Shown: positions 8,118-15,477 of the stretch, piece after piece
How positions within the stretch are numbered: the first letter of the stretch is position 1
Layout of the letters: every line of letters starts with the position of its first letter
DNA from: an uncultured Ruminococcus sp.
GTDB lineage: Bacteria; Bacillota; Clostridia; Oscillospirales; Ruminococcaceae
Length of the DNA: 22,918 bases
Direction: 5' to 3'
NCBI GenBank assembly: GCA_900543105.1
Contig: UQQA01000023.1
Coordinates: forward strand, 1 to 22,918
Program-made: the position numbers and the translations under genes
Notes under the pieces: generated by a model
What the model was told of the DNA's origin: nothing
Seen by the model: only the letters and a program-made list of their open reading frames with translations
Databases searched by the model: none

Positions 8118-9071
8118 CCCTGCCTCTTCGGGGACTTTGTCCGATTGCTGTATGCCGAGAAGAGTGTATTCGTCACCACGCTTCTGAACGATGTAGTTCA
8201 CATATTTTTCGGGCTTGGGCGTTTCATCACCCGTGAGCGTGAGCCACGCAGGCGTTGGCGAAACATAACCGACAGTTATAGTGTAGCTTTCGCCGACCCT
8301 CGTTATGTCCTCAATGTAAGGGGAGTAGGTGAAGTATTTCGGGTTTGCAGGTATTCGGTAGGACTTTATATCCTCGTTGTAGTAAAACTGTAAGTCCGCA
8401 CCGAGGATAGACTGATGCTTTATCGAAAGTCCCGTTCCGAAGAGCTTCGCCGCGTGCTGTTCAACATCAAGCTCGGGAACGATTATCATATCGAAGTCCG
8501 AGTCGTACTTGCTCTTGTCCTCGTAAAGAATGATATCCCAGATAGCCGCCGTTATAACAGTGTCACTGCGAAGCTTTACGCTCTGTCCGAACGGCGCAGG
8601 GTCGCATATTACAACGGGGTAGATAAAGCGAGCAAATTCGGTCTTTTGCTGAGTGTTGTCGGCGAACGCTTTTATCTTGTCAACGGTGAAGTTCACAGTC
8701 GAAAAAAGTCCTATCACCGCAAGTATCATCATCATTGCACCGAGGATAAGATAACCCTTGCGCTTGCCGCCCTTGCCGAGGTCGGGCATCTCAGGCTCGG
8801 GTTCAGCCATTGTCAGCTCCGCAAGCTCCTCCGTCTGCTCGCCGAGTGCATCGTCAAACATCCTGCGTATGTTTTCGATCGATTCGTCAAGCTTTTTTTC
8901 GGGCTTTTTCTTTTCCGAAGCGGTCGGTTCTTTTGCAGGCTTTGGCTCTTTGGGAACTTTGGGCGCTTTCGCAGACTTCGGCGGCTTTGCCTTTTTCTTC
9001 TTTTTTCCGTTTGATTTTACATAGCTGTCGTAGTCAAAAATGTCCTTGTCCTTATTATCGTTATTGTTCAT
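8109..9071 (-). CDS. Membrane-anchored protein of unknown function with Lys/Pro-rich cytoplasmic tail
   Basis: I do not recognise a named family. The 320-aa product has an N-terminal low-complexity region rich in Lys, Pro and Ala (about 22-62), an acidic helix-like stretch (61-97), one transmembrane segment (about 106-128, after the positive patch KGGKRK), and a C-terminal domain of about 190 residues that should lie outside the membrane. No cysteine pair or enzymatic motif stands out. The ATG at 9071 has a strong AAGGTGG ribosome site. It is 36 bp after proA and probably the last gene of that operon. The final residues NY and the stop fall in repeat array B, so the C-terminus may differ in relatives. 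Confidence 0.75.
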   Translation of the reverse strand: MNNNDNKDKDIFDYDSYVKSNGKKKKKAKPPKSAKAPKVPKEPKPAKEPTASEKKKPEKKLDESIENIRRMFDDALGEQTEELAELTMAEPEPEMPDLGKGGKRKGYLILGAMMMILAVIGLFSTVNFTVDKIKAFADNTQQKTEFARFIYPVVICDPAPFGQSVKLRSDTVITAAIWDIILYEDKSKYDSDFDMIIVPELDVEQHAAKLFGTGLSIKHQSILGADLQFYYNEDIKSYRIPANPKYFTYSPYIEDITRVGESYTITVGYVSPTPAWLTLTGDETPKPEKYVNYIVQKRGDEYTLLGIQQSDKVPEEAGNY

Positions 9072-9107
9072 AAAACCACCTTGAAATAATTTTGCGCTGT
9101 TTTAGGA

Positions 9108-10358
9108 TTAAGCGCGTATCTGACCGTTTCCTCCGATGAGGAATTTCATCGAGGTGAGTTCACGAAGTCCCATAGGTCCTCTTGCGTGAAGCTTCTGGGT
9201 CGAAATTCCTATCTCTGCGCCGAGTCCGAACATTCCGCCGTCCGTGAACGCAGTTGAAACGTTGACATAAACTGCCGCCGCATCGATCTCCTTTTGGAAA
9301 CGTTCAGCGTTCGCAAGGTCGTTTGTAACGATACATTCCGAGTGATGGGTCGTGTATCTGTCAATGTGTGCAATAGCCTCGTCAAGCGACTTTACGACCT
9401 TTACAGAGATGATGTAATCGAGAAATTCGGTCGCATAGTCCTCTTCGGTCGCGGGAACAACACTGTCGCCGAGAATAGCCTTTGTGCGCTCGCAGCCCCT
9501 TATCTCAACGTGCTTTTCGTCAAGCTTTGCCTTTATCATCGGGAGAAATTCTTCCGCAGCATTTTCGTGTACAAGCAGAGATTCAACAGCGTTGCAGACC
9601 GAAACGCGGCGCGTCTTGCCGTTGTTGACGATGCTCACAGCCATTGGAAGATCAGCCGTTTCATCAACGAAAACGTGACAGTTTCCCGTGCCGGTTTCAA
9701 TTACGGGAACGGTCGCATTCTGCTTGCAGGCACGGATAAGTCCTGCGCCGCCTCTCGGGATAAGCACGTCAATGTAGTCGGAGCAGCGCATAAGCTCGTT
9801 TGAAACCTCTCTTGAAGTGTCCTCAACGAACTGGATAAGATCCTCTGGCAAACCGACCTTCGCAAGTGCCGACCTCATGATGCTGCAAAGACAGCGGTTC
9901 GAGTTGAAAGCTTCTTTGCCGCCTCGGAGGATAACAGCGTTGCCCGATTTAAGGCAAAGCACAGCTGCATCGACTGTAACATTAGGTCTTGACTCAAAAA
10001 TTATAGCAATAGTGCCGAGCGGAACACGAACCTTTGTGATGCTCATTCCGTTCGGGCGAACGCTGCCGCTTATGACCTCGCCGATAGGGTCTTCAAGCTT
10101 GATAACATCGTCAACGCCGTCAGCGATGCCGTTTATTCTGTCAGCGGTAAGGCGAAGTCTGTCCTGCATCGCCTCGCTCATTCCGTTTTCACGGGCAGCG
10201 ATAAGGTCAGCGTTGTTTGCGTCAAGTATGATGTCAACGCCCTCTCTCAAAGCGGCGGATATTGCGGCAAGTGCAGCGTTCTTTTCGGCGGTGCTTGCCG
10301 TTGCGGCAGCCTTTCTGCAAGCCTTTGCACGGCTGCCGAGTGTTTCAGCGTAATTCAT
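9108..10358 (-). CDS. proA: Gamma-glutamyl phosphate reductase
   Basis: ProA (416 aa, standard length) reduces gamma-glutamyl phosphate with NADPH to glutamate semialdehyde, the second step of proline synthesis. The aldehyde dehydrogenase-type fold is recognised from FESRPNVTVDAAVLCLKSGNA, the ETGTGNCH segment (221-228) and the catalytic Cys255 in VSVCNAVES, with a C-terminal AEIGIST...RGPMGL. The ATG follows a perfect AAGGAGG, which overlaps the proB stop codon (TAAGGAGG), so translation is likely coupled to proB 12 bp upstream. Confidence 0.97.
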   Translation of the reverse strand: MNYAETLGSRAKACRKAAATASTAEKNAALAAISAALREGVDIILDANNADLIAARENGMSEAMQDRLRLTADRINGIADGVDDVIKLEDPIGEVISGSVRPNGMSITKVRVPLGTIAIIFESRPNVTVDAAVLCLKSGNAVILRGGKEAFNSNRCLCSIMRSALAKVGLPEDLIQFVEDTSREVSNELMRCSDYIDVLIPRGGAGLIRACKQNATVPVIETGTGNCHVFVDETADLPMAVSIVNNGKTRRVSVCNAVESLLVHENAAEEFLPMIKAKLDEKHVEIRGCERTKAILGDSVVPATEEDYATEFLDYIISVKVVKSLDEAIAHIDRYTTHHSECIVTNDLANAERFQKEIDAAAVYVNVSTAFTDGGMFGLGAEIGISTQKLHARGPMGLRELTSMKFLIGGNGQIRA

Positions 10359-10370
10359 AGCAGTTCCTCC

Positions 10371-11162
10371 TTAGTCCTTGGCGGTGAAAAGCGTTCCGAC
10401 CTGCTTTCCGTCAAAAAGATCGTAGAGCTGATCGGGCTTTCTGCCGTTGAGTATCACCATATCAATGCCGCCGTCCATAGCGATCTTGGCAGCGTTGAGC
10501 TTCGTTATCATTCCTCCCGTGCCAAGTCCCGAAACAGCGTCGGTAGCAAGCGCACGGATATCATCGTTTATTTCGTGTACAACCGGGATAAGCTTTGCAT
10601 CGGGGTTCGTGTTCGGGTTGGAGTCGTAGAAACCGTCAATGTCCGAAAGGATTATCAGCAGGTCAGCCTTTGCGATAATAGCCGCATAAGCACCGAGCGA
10701 ATCGTTCTCGCCGATCTCAAGCTCCAGCTCATCGATAGCGACCGTGTCATTTTCATTGATTACGGGGATAACTCCGTGCGAAAGAAGCTCCTCCATAGTG
10801 TTGACGATGTGGTGGCTTCTCGGACCTTCAATGCTGTATTTCGTGAGAAGAAGCTGCGCAACGGTGAGGTTGTACTGACCGAAAAGCTTGTCATACATAT
10901 ACATAAGCTCGCACTGCCCGATAGCTGCGCACGCCTGCTTCAGACGTGTTTCTTTTGGGCGTTCGGTCAGACCGAGCTTCGAGCGTCCGAGAGCGATAGA
11001 GCCGGACGAAACGAGCGTCAGCTCCTTGCCGCTGTTCTGAATGTCAGCCATTGCCTTTACAAGATTCTCCATTCGGCGGATATTGAGCTTTCCCGTGTTG
11101 TGTGTGAGCGTGGACGAGCCAAGCTTTATTACCACTCTTTTTTTATCGTTGATGTTAAACAT
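10371..11162 (-). CDS. proB: Glutamate 5-kinase, short form without PUA domain
   Basis: ProB phosphorylates glutamate with ATP as the committed step of proline synthesis. The 263-aa product is a single amino-acid-kinase domain: VVIKLGSSTLT near the start, VSSGSIALG, PVINENDTVAIDE, LSDIDGFYDSNP and the glycine-rich GLGTGGMITKLNAA. The C-terminal PUA domain of the roughly 370-residue E. coli enzyme is absent, as in many Firmicute and plant-type kinases. The start codon overlaps the end of the DUF3795 gene by 8 bp, and the ribosome site AAAGGAG lies inside that gene. proA follows after 12 bp. Confidence 0.96.
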   Translation of the reverse strand: MFNINDKKRVVIKLGSSTLTHNTGKLNIRRMENLVKAMADIQNSGKELTLVSSGSIALGRSKLGLTERPKETRLKQACAAIGQCELMYMYDKLFGQYNLTVAQLLLTKYSIEGPRSHHIVNTMEELLSHGVIPVINENDTVAIDELELEIGENDSLGAYAAIIAKADLLIILSDIDGFYDSNPNTNPDAKLIPVVHEINDDIRALATDAVSGLGTGGMITKLNAAKIAMDGGIDMVILNGRKPDQLYDLFDGKQVGTLFTAKD

Positions 11163-11442
11163 TGTTTTTCTCCTTTAAGTAAATTTCCCCGAGCCGTTTC
11201 AGATTTTTGATGCCGTCTTTGTTCCATGTCAAAGTAATCTTCAGCAGTCCGCACGGAAAATCATCGCAAACGCCGCAGAACCGAACGTTGTGTTCCCGAC
11301 AGCATTTGCAGAGCGAACATTCGCTGCTCCACATTCTGACGCAGATACCGCCGTTGTTGTTGCAGCCGACACATTCGCCGCTTTTGTAATGCTCGCAGCC
11401 CGTGCAGTCACCGCCGCAGGCAGTTATATTCGTAAAGTCCAT
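11155..11442 (-). CDS. DUF3795-type cysteine-rich small protein
   Basis: A 95-aa protein with many cysteines in its first two thirds: CGGDCTGC, CVGCNNNGGIC, CSLCKCC and CGVCDDFPC. This pattern (xCGxxCxxC...CxGC...C...CGxCxxFPC) matches DUF3795 proteins, presumed to bind zinc or an iron-sulfur cluster; the function is unknown. The C-terminal third is basic and helical. It starts 1 bp after the upstream dehydrogenase stop (ribosome site AAGGTG inside that gene) and overlaps proB by 8 bp, so it is tightly embedded in the operon. A role in proline metabolism cannot be claimed from this alone. Confidence 0.85.
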   Translation of the reverse strand: MDFTNITACGGDCTGCEHYKSGECVGCNNNGGICVRMWSSECSLCKCCREHNVRFCGVCDDFPCGLLKITLTWNKDGIKNLKRLGEIYLKEKNNV

Positions 11443-11443
11443 A

Positions 11444-12391
11444 TCAGTTCACCTTATTTATAGGTTTTCCTGCGATAAACGCCGCAAGATTTTCCGCAGC
11501 GACTTTCATCAAGCGCCTGCGGGTGTCAATGGGCGACCAGGCAACGTGCGGAGTTATCATACATTTGTCCGAACCGAGCAGAGGGTCGTCCGCAGCCATC
11601 GGCTCCTGCGCAAGCACATCAAGCCCTGCCGCCGCAATTATCCCGTTGTCAAGTGCATACCGCAGATCGGCTTCGTTCACAACAGCACCTCGGGAGGTGT
11701 TTATGAGCATAGCAGTCGGCTTGCACTTTTTCAGAAAGTCAATGTCAACAAGTCCGTTCGTTTCGGGTGTGAGAGGGCAGTGCAGAGTGATAAAATCAGC
11801 TTGCGAAAGCATTTCGTCAAGCGAAACATATTCAACGCCGTCCTCATTGCGGACAGTGCGTGTGTGAACAAGCACTTTCATTCCGAATGCACGGGCGATA
11901 CGGGCAACAGCATGACCTATCCTGCCGAAACCGTAAATTCCGAGGACTTTTCCGTCAAGCTCAACAGTAGGGTAATCGAACACCGAGAACGAAGCCGAGC
12001 GAACCCAGCCGCCGTCCTTGACAAAGCGGTCATAATCGCCCGTCCTGTTGCAGTAGCGGAGAATGTATGCGAAAACCTGCTGCGCCACCGCCATATCGGA
12101 GTAAGCAGGAACGTTCGTCACAGCTATTCCCAAGCGTGAAGCCGCTTCAAGGTCAACATTGTTGTAACCCGTTGCGCAGATGCCAATGTAGTGCAGATTC
12201 GGGCATTTCTCCATAATTTCAGCCGTAAAAGGCGTTTTGTTGCAAAGCACAGCCTCCGCATCACCGATGTTCTCGACTATCTTATCGGCAGGAGTGAGCG
12301 GAAACTCACGGACTTCGCCCAATTTATAAATATCATCGAAAGGAATATCGCCACGGGAAACGGAAGCCGCCTCGAGCATAACAATTTTCAT
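11444..12391 (-). CDS. D-2-hydroxyacid dehydrogenase (glycerate dehydrogenase-like)
   Basis: A 315-aa NAD(P)-dependent D-isomer-specific 2-hydroxyacid dehydrogenase. The Rossmann motif is GFGRIG (154-159), and the catalytic triad is in place: Arg234 (NTSRGAVV), Glu263 (AQEPM) and His282 (TPHVAW). The length and the substrate-loop pattern (ATGYNNVDLEAA, residues 73-84) fit hydroxypyruvate/glycerate dehydrogenases better than SerA, which has extra C-terminal domains. The exact substrate is not decided by sequence. It is first in an operon with DUF3795, proB and proA and has a clear promoter. The ATG at 12391 follows GAGGG. Confidence 0.92.
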   Translation of the reverse strand: MKIVMLEAASVSRGDIPFDDIYKLGEVREFPLTPADKIVENIGDAEAVLCNKTPFTAEIMEKCPNLHYIGICATGYNNVDLEAASRLGIAVTNVPAYSDMAVAQQVFAYILRYCNRTGDYDRFVKDGGWVRSASFSVFDYPTVELDGKVLGIYGFGRIGHAVARIARAFGMKVLVHTRTVRNEDGVEYVSLDEMLSQADFITLHCPLTPETNGLVDIDFLKKCKPTAMLINTSRGAVVNEADLRYALDNGIIAAAGLDVLAQEPMAADDPLLGSDKCMITPHVAWSPIDTRRRLMKVAAENLAAFIAGKPINKVN

Positions 12392-12422
12392 ATCTTTTCC
12401 CTCTAATCATAACAGATAACTA

Positions 12423-12451
12423 ATTATATCACATTTTGAAGCTTTATTCAA
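12423..12451 (-). promoter_or_regulatory. Promoter of the dehydrogenase-DUF3795-proBA operon
   Basis: On the - strand, -35 TTGAAT (12451-12446) and -10 TATAAT (12428-12423) are 17 bp apart, and TGA directly before the -10 gives an extended -10. Transcription should start about 25 nt upstream of the dehydrogenase ATG. No comparable promoter is seen in the gaps downstream, so the operon likely extends to 8109. Confidence 0.78.
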
Positions 12452-12524
12452 GTAAAATTATAAAAAATCTGCGTCAAGGGTTTGGTAAAAATATTCGTAG
12501 ACCGAAAAATCGTTTGTGCAATGC

Positions 12525-12604
12525 GGGACGGGAAACCCGTCACCTACAGAGAATTTGCCTGAAATGCAGGTATTGAAACGGACGGATATAGGATCCGCCC
12601 CTAC
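12525..12604 (+). repeat. GC-rich composite repeat, copy 2 (modules 2 and 1)
   Basis: The dehydrogenase/sulP intergenic region (12452-12914) holds this element first. Module 2 (12525-12569) contains the ACGGGAAACCCGT palindrome and matches 8027-8070. Module 1 (12580-12600) is GGACGGAT, loop ATAGG, ATCCGCCC, an 8-bp stem with one mismatch, and matches 7951-7968. The order of modules relative to one another is swapped between the two loci. An open frame on the - strand crosses it but is only repeat sequence. Confidence 0.7.
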
Positions 12605-12640
12605 GGAAGAGTGTTTTTTGCTGTAATTTTGCGAAGAAAT

Positions 12641-12677
12641 AATAATTCCGAATTCCGAATTCCGCATTTAAATAATT
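12641..12677 (+). repeat. Heptamer repeat array, copy C
   Basis: Units ATTCCGA, ATTCCGA and ATTCCGC followed by ATT, flanked by AATA and TAAATAATT. This is the CC variant of the heptamer seen elsewhere. It lies 37 bp after the composite GC-rich repeat and upstream of the sulP promoter. Confidence 0.85.
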
Positions 12678-12724
12678 ACAGCATTTTGCATAATTTCTCC
12701 CGAATTATGCCGAAACAATTCTAC

Positions 12725-12753
12725 TTGTGTTTTCCCGAAAAAAGGAGTAAAAT
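12725..12753 (+). promoter_or_regulatory. Probable sulP promoter
   Basis: TTGTGT (12725-12730) and TAAAAT (12748-12753) are 17 bp apart. Both are moderate matches. It would give a leader of about 155 nt before the sulP start. Confidence 0.45.
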
Positions 12754-12759
12754 AGAAAA

Positions 12760-12914
12760 GTCGGCGGCTTAAAGTCAGGTAATGTGAAGAAATATTTTGC
12801 GTTACCGAGCGGACAGCTTTGGATAATTTGCAAACTGACCTGCCAATTACCCAAAGCGGTTTGCTTTGCTGCCAAATTTTTTTTGCAAAAAATGGGATCA
12901 AGGGGTGTTTTTTC
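12760..12914 (+). other. Long structured leader of sulP
   Basis: No gene is supported here. CAAAGC (12852-12857) and GCTTTG (12863-12868) form a perfect small hairpin, followed 8 nt later by eight Ts (12877-12884). GCAAAC (12830-12835) could instead pair with GTTTGC (12859-12864), which would exclude that hairpin. TTTTTTGCAAAAAA (12879-12892) is itself a palindrome. The arrangement recalls attenuation, but the gap before the T-run is not typical. It matches no riboswitch that I recognise. Confidence 0.35.
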
Positions 12915-14549
12915 TTGAATATCTTCAAAAACTACGGAACAAGGCTCAAAACCGAGTTCAAGGGCTACAACGCAGGAGCGTTCGCAAAGGACGCACTCGC
13001 AGGCGTCACCGTAGCAGCAGTCGCTCTTCCGCTCGCACTCGCATTCGGCGTGTCTTCTGGCGCAACTGCCGCAGCCGGTCTTGTTACCGCTATCATCGCA
13101 GGCATCGTTATCGGCGCACTTTCGGGCGGCTCGTATCAGATAAGCGGTCCGACAGGTGCAATGACAGCTATCCTGCTCTCGCTCGTTGCTAAATATCAGC
13201 TTCAGGGCGTTTTCATAGCAAGCCTTATGTCGGGCGTTATCCTGCTGATATGCGGACTTTTAAAGCTCGGCAAGATAGTTTCCTACCTGCCGCTGCCCGT
13301 TATCACAGGCTTTACCTCGGGCATCGCAATAATCATCGCTTTCGGTCAGATAAACAACTTCACGGGTCTTACCTGCAAGGGCGACTCCACTATCTCAAAA
13401 ACGATAAGCTACTTCACTCTGGAGCAGCATTTCAATCTCGCTGCGTTCCTTATCGGCGCTGCAGTCGTTGTCTTTATGGCTTTTTATCCGAAAAAAATAA
13501 ACCAGTATTTCCCCGGTTCGCTCGCAGCAATTATCCTCGCAACTGTCGCAGAGTTTATCTTTGACTTTGACGTTACGCAGGTAGGGGAGATACCCAAGAG
13601 CATCTTCCTCCCCGACAGACTTGAGGTTTCCGCTATCACTGTCCCACAGCTCGAAGCGCTCATCGTTCCCGCTATCTCGATCGCAGCACTCGGACTTATC
13701 GAAAGCCTCCTCTGCGGCGCTTCGGCAGGCAGAATGAAGAATGAAAAGCTCGATGCAAATCAGGAGCTTATCTCACAGGGCATCGGCAATATGGTCATTC
13801 CGTTCTTCGGCGGAGTTCCTGCAACAGCCGCTATCGCAAGAACGGCCGTTGCTATCAAATCGGGCGGAAAAACAAGACTTACAAGCGTTTTCCACTCAAT
13901 AGTCCTCCTCGCTGCAATGTTCTTCCTTGCTCCCGTTATCTCGAGAATACCTCTCGCAGCTCTCGCAGGCGTACTTATGATGACAGCTTGGAGAATGAAC
14001 GACTGGAAGGTCATCAAGGGCATCTTCAACCGCAAAATAAAGACACAAATGGCACAGTTCCTACTTACAATGATCGCAACGGTCATCTTCGACCTTACTA
14101 TCGCAATTCTTATCGGCGTACTCTTTTCTGTTATAATGTTCGTCCTCAAGGTTTCGGATATGCAGATAAGCGTTTCCGAAGTTGATCCCGAAAGACTTCC
14201 AAACCACCCCGACCACCTCAAGGATAAGAGAACAGCCGTTGTCTATATGACAGGCCCGCTCTACTTCGGCACAGCGAATATCCTCGAAGATAAGCTCTCC
14301 GATATCTCCGACAGAGAAATAATAATCCTCTCGATGCGAGGCGTTCCGTTCGCAGACGCAAGCGGCGTTCAGGCTCTGCAGGAAGTCGTTGAGGAGCTTT
14401 CCAAGAAAGATGTAATGGTGTTCTTCACAGCTATCCAGCCGCCTGTTATGGAAATGATAGACCGCTGCGGTCTGAGCGCAGATGTGGGCAGCGACAAGTT
14501 CTTCTGGAGCACAGACAAGGCGATAGACGCTATCCTTACGGAAAACTGA
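12915..14549 (+). CDS. SulP family anion transporter with C-terminal STAS domain
   Basis: A SLC26/SulP integral membrane transporter (544 aa from this start). The N-terminal two thirds hold the transmembrane core with family patterns DALAGVTVAAVALPLALAFG, SGPTGAMTAI and GFTSGIAIII; IESLLCGASAGRMKNEKLDANQELISQGIGN is also typical. The last ~105 residues form a STAS domain (RTAVVYMTGPLYFG...MRGVPFADASGVQAL). Substrate may be sulfate, bicarbonate or a dicarboxylate and cannot be told from sequence. The start is taken as TTG at 12915, with AAGGGGTG 8 nt upstream. An upstream in-frame TTG at 12819 would add 32 residues of poor quality and lacks a good ribosome site. Single-gene transcript. Confidence 0.93.
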   Translation: MNIFKNYGTRLKTEFKGYNAGAFAKDALAGVTVAAVALPLALAFGVSSGATAAAGLVTAIIAGIVIGALSGGSYQISGPTGAMTAILLSLVAKYQLQGVFIASLMSGVILLICGLLKLGKIVSYLPLPVITGFTSGIAIIIAFGQINNFTGLTCKGDSTISKTISYFTLEQHFNLAAFLIGAAVVVFMAFYPKKINQYFPGSLAAIILATVAEFIFDFDVTQVGEIPKSIFLPDRLEVSAITVPQLEALIVPAISIAALGLIESLLCGASAGRMKNEKLDANQELISQGIGNMVIPFFGGVPATAAIARTAVAIKSGGKTRLTSVFHSIVLLAAMFFLAPVISRIPLAALAGVLMMTAWRMNDWKVIKGIFNRKIKTQMAQFLLTMIATVIFDLTIAILIGVLFSVIMFVLKVSDMQISVSEVDPERLPNHPDHLKDKRTAVVYMTGPLYFGTANILEDKLSDISDREIIILSMRGVPFADASGVQALQEVVEELSKKDVMVFFTAIQPPVMEMIDRCGLSADVGSDKFFWSTDKAIDAILTEN

Positions 14550-14551
14550 CA

Positions 14552-14588
14552 TTCAATGCGTAATGCGTAATTCGTAATGCGTAATTAT
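14552..14588 (-). repeat. Heptamer repeat array, copy D
   Basis: The exact reverse complement of all 37 bases of copy A (41-77), starting 2 bp after the sulP stop codon. It is in inverted orientation to copy E (14686-14717); the pair brackets the sulP terminator. The stretch 14550-14886 otherwise contains only that terminator, the array E and the pduL promoter. Confidence 0.9.
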
Positions 14589-14615
14589 ATTGTGCAAACC
14601 TTTCGAAAATGAAAA

Positions 14616-14661
14616 CGGTATATTCACGGTATTATTTAGACCGTGAATGTACCGCTTTTTT
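14616..14661 (+). terminator. Intrinsic terminator of sulP
   Basis: A 15-bp stem with one G-U pair (14616-14630 with 14640-14654), a 9-nt loop, then C and six Ts. It is a very strong rho-independent terminator 66 nt after the sulP stop. Confidence 0.93.
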
Positions 14662-14685
14662 ATATTTTAACGAAACAGCAAAGCT

Positions 14686-14717
14686 AATTACGCATTACGC
14701 ATTAAGCATTACGCATT
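14686..14717 (+). repeat. Heptamer repeat array, copy E
   Basis: Units ATTACGC, ATTACGC, ATTAAGC, ATTACGC and ATT. One unit carries a C-to-A change. Inverted relative to copy D. Confidence 0.85.
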
Positions 14718-14781
14718 AAAAAGCGTGTTATTCCAAATTCTATATGATTTATGCAAATTAGAGCAGAACACGCAAAATAAC

Positions 14782-14809
14782 TTGACATTTTTTTCAGAAG
14801 TGCTATACT
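14782..14809 (+). promoter_or_regulatory. Promoter of pduL
   Basis: Perfect -35 TTGACA (14782-14787) and -10 TATACT (14804-14809) with 16 bp between. The leader is about 70 nt and contains AAGGTT/AACCTT inverted sequence. An upstream 7-bp inverted repeat (GCGTGTT at 14723, AACACGC at 14767) flanks the region before the promoter; its role is unknown. Confidence 0.82.
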
Positions 14810-14886
14810 TTTTAATGGACAAAGGTTCACCTTAACGAATATTTTGGCGCAACCTTAAAAAATTATCGTTTTGGAGGCAATTTAAT

Positions 14887-15465
14887 ATGTCACAGGAATT
14901 TATCGTTGAAACATCGGCGCGTCACGTCCACGTTACAGAGGAGACCCTCGAAGTTCTCTTCGGCAAGGGTCATACCCTCACAAAGAAAAAGGATCTTTCG
15001 CAGCCGGGTCAGTACGCTTGCGAAGAGCGTGTAGAAGTAGTAGGACCTAAGAAGTCCCTCGCAAACGTTTCTATTCTCGGACCGTGCAGAAAGGCAGATC
15101 AGGTAGAGCTTTCCGCAACGGATGCACGTTCTATCGGCATCGCAGCTCCTATCAGAGAGAGCGGAGATACAGCAGGCTCGGGCGCTTGCAAGCTCGTAGG
15201 ACCCTGCGGCGAGGTTGAGCTCAAAGAGGGCGTTATCGTTGCAAAAAGACATATCCACCTCACAAAGGCAGACGCAGAAGAACTCGGCGTAAAGGATAAG
15301 GACATAGTCTGGGTAAAGGTAGATACTCCCGAAAGAAAGGCTATCCTCGGCGACGTAGTATGCAGAGTTTCCGATTCTTATGCAAAAGCAATGCATATCG
15401 ATACAGACGAAGCAAACGCTATCGGTTCCGTTCCGGGACTTACAGGCGTTATCGTTAAGCTGTAA
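14887..15465 (+). CDS. pduL: PduL-type phosphate acyltransferase (phosphotransacylase)
   Basis: A 192-aa protein of the PduL family, which moves an acyl group between CoA and phosphate (acetyl or propionyl). Two duplicated beta-barrel halves each carry the zinc-binding histidine motif: SARHVHVT (His13, His15) and AKRHIHLT (His122, His124). There is no N-terminal encapsulation helix of the kind found in microcompartment PduL, and no shell protein is nearby. It is therefore probably the cytosolic enzyme feeding acetate kinase in fermentation, replacing Pta; that is inference. Strong GGAGG ribosome site at 14873-14877, own promoter, followed 12 bp later by the MITE-like element. Confidence 0.93.
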   Translation: MSQEFIVETSARHVHVTEETLEVLFGKGHTLTKKKDLSQPGQYACEERVEVVGPKKSLANVSILGPCRKADQVELSATDARSIGIAAPIRESGDTAGSGACKLVGPCGEVELKEGVIVAKRHIHLTKADAEELGVKDKDIVWVKVDTPERKAILGDVVCRVSDSYAKAMHIDTDEANAIGSVPGLTGVIVKL

Positions 15466-15477
15466 GTTAATACATAA

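Noticed and set aside
12458..12667. 69-codon open frame on the - strand in the dehydrogenase/sulP gap
   Set aside because: It consists of the GC-rich repeats and heptamer array C read as protein; no ribosome site or conserved domain.
12819..12914. Extended N-terminus for the SulP protein starting at TTG 12819
   Set aside because: No ribosome site, Cys-rich and unlike SulP N-termini; the AAGGGGTG before TTG 12915 fits better.
12668..12928. 86-codon open frame on the - strand across the sulP leader
   Set aside because: It runs antisense to the sulP promoter and start, with no ribosome site and no recognisable features.
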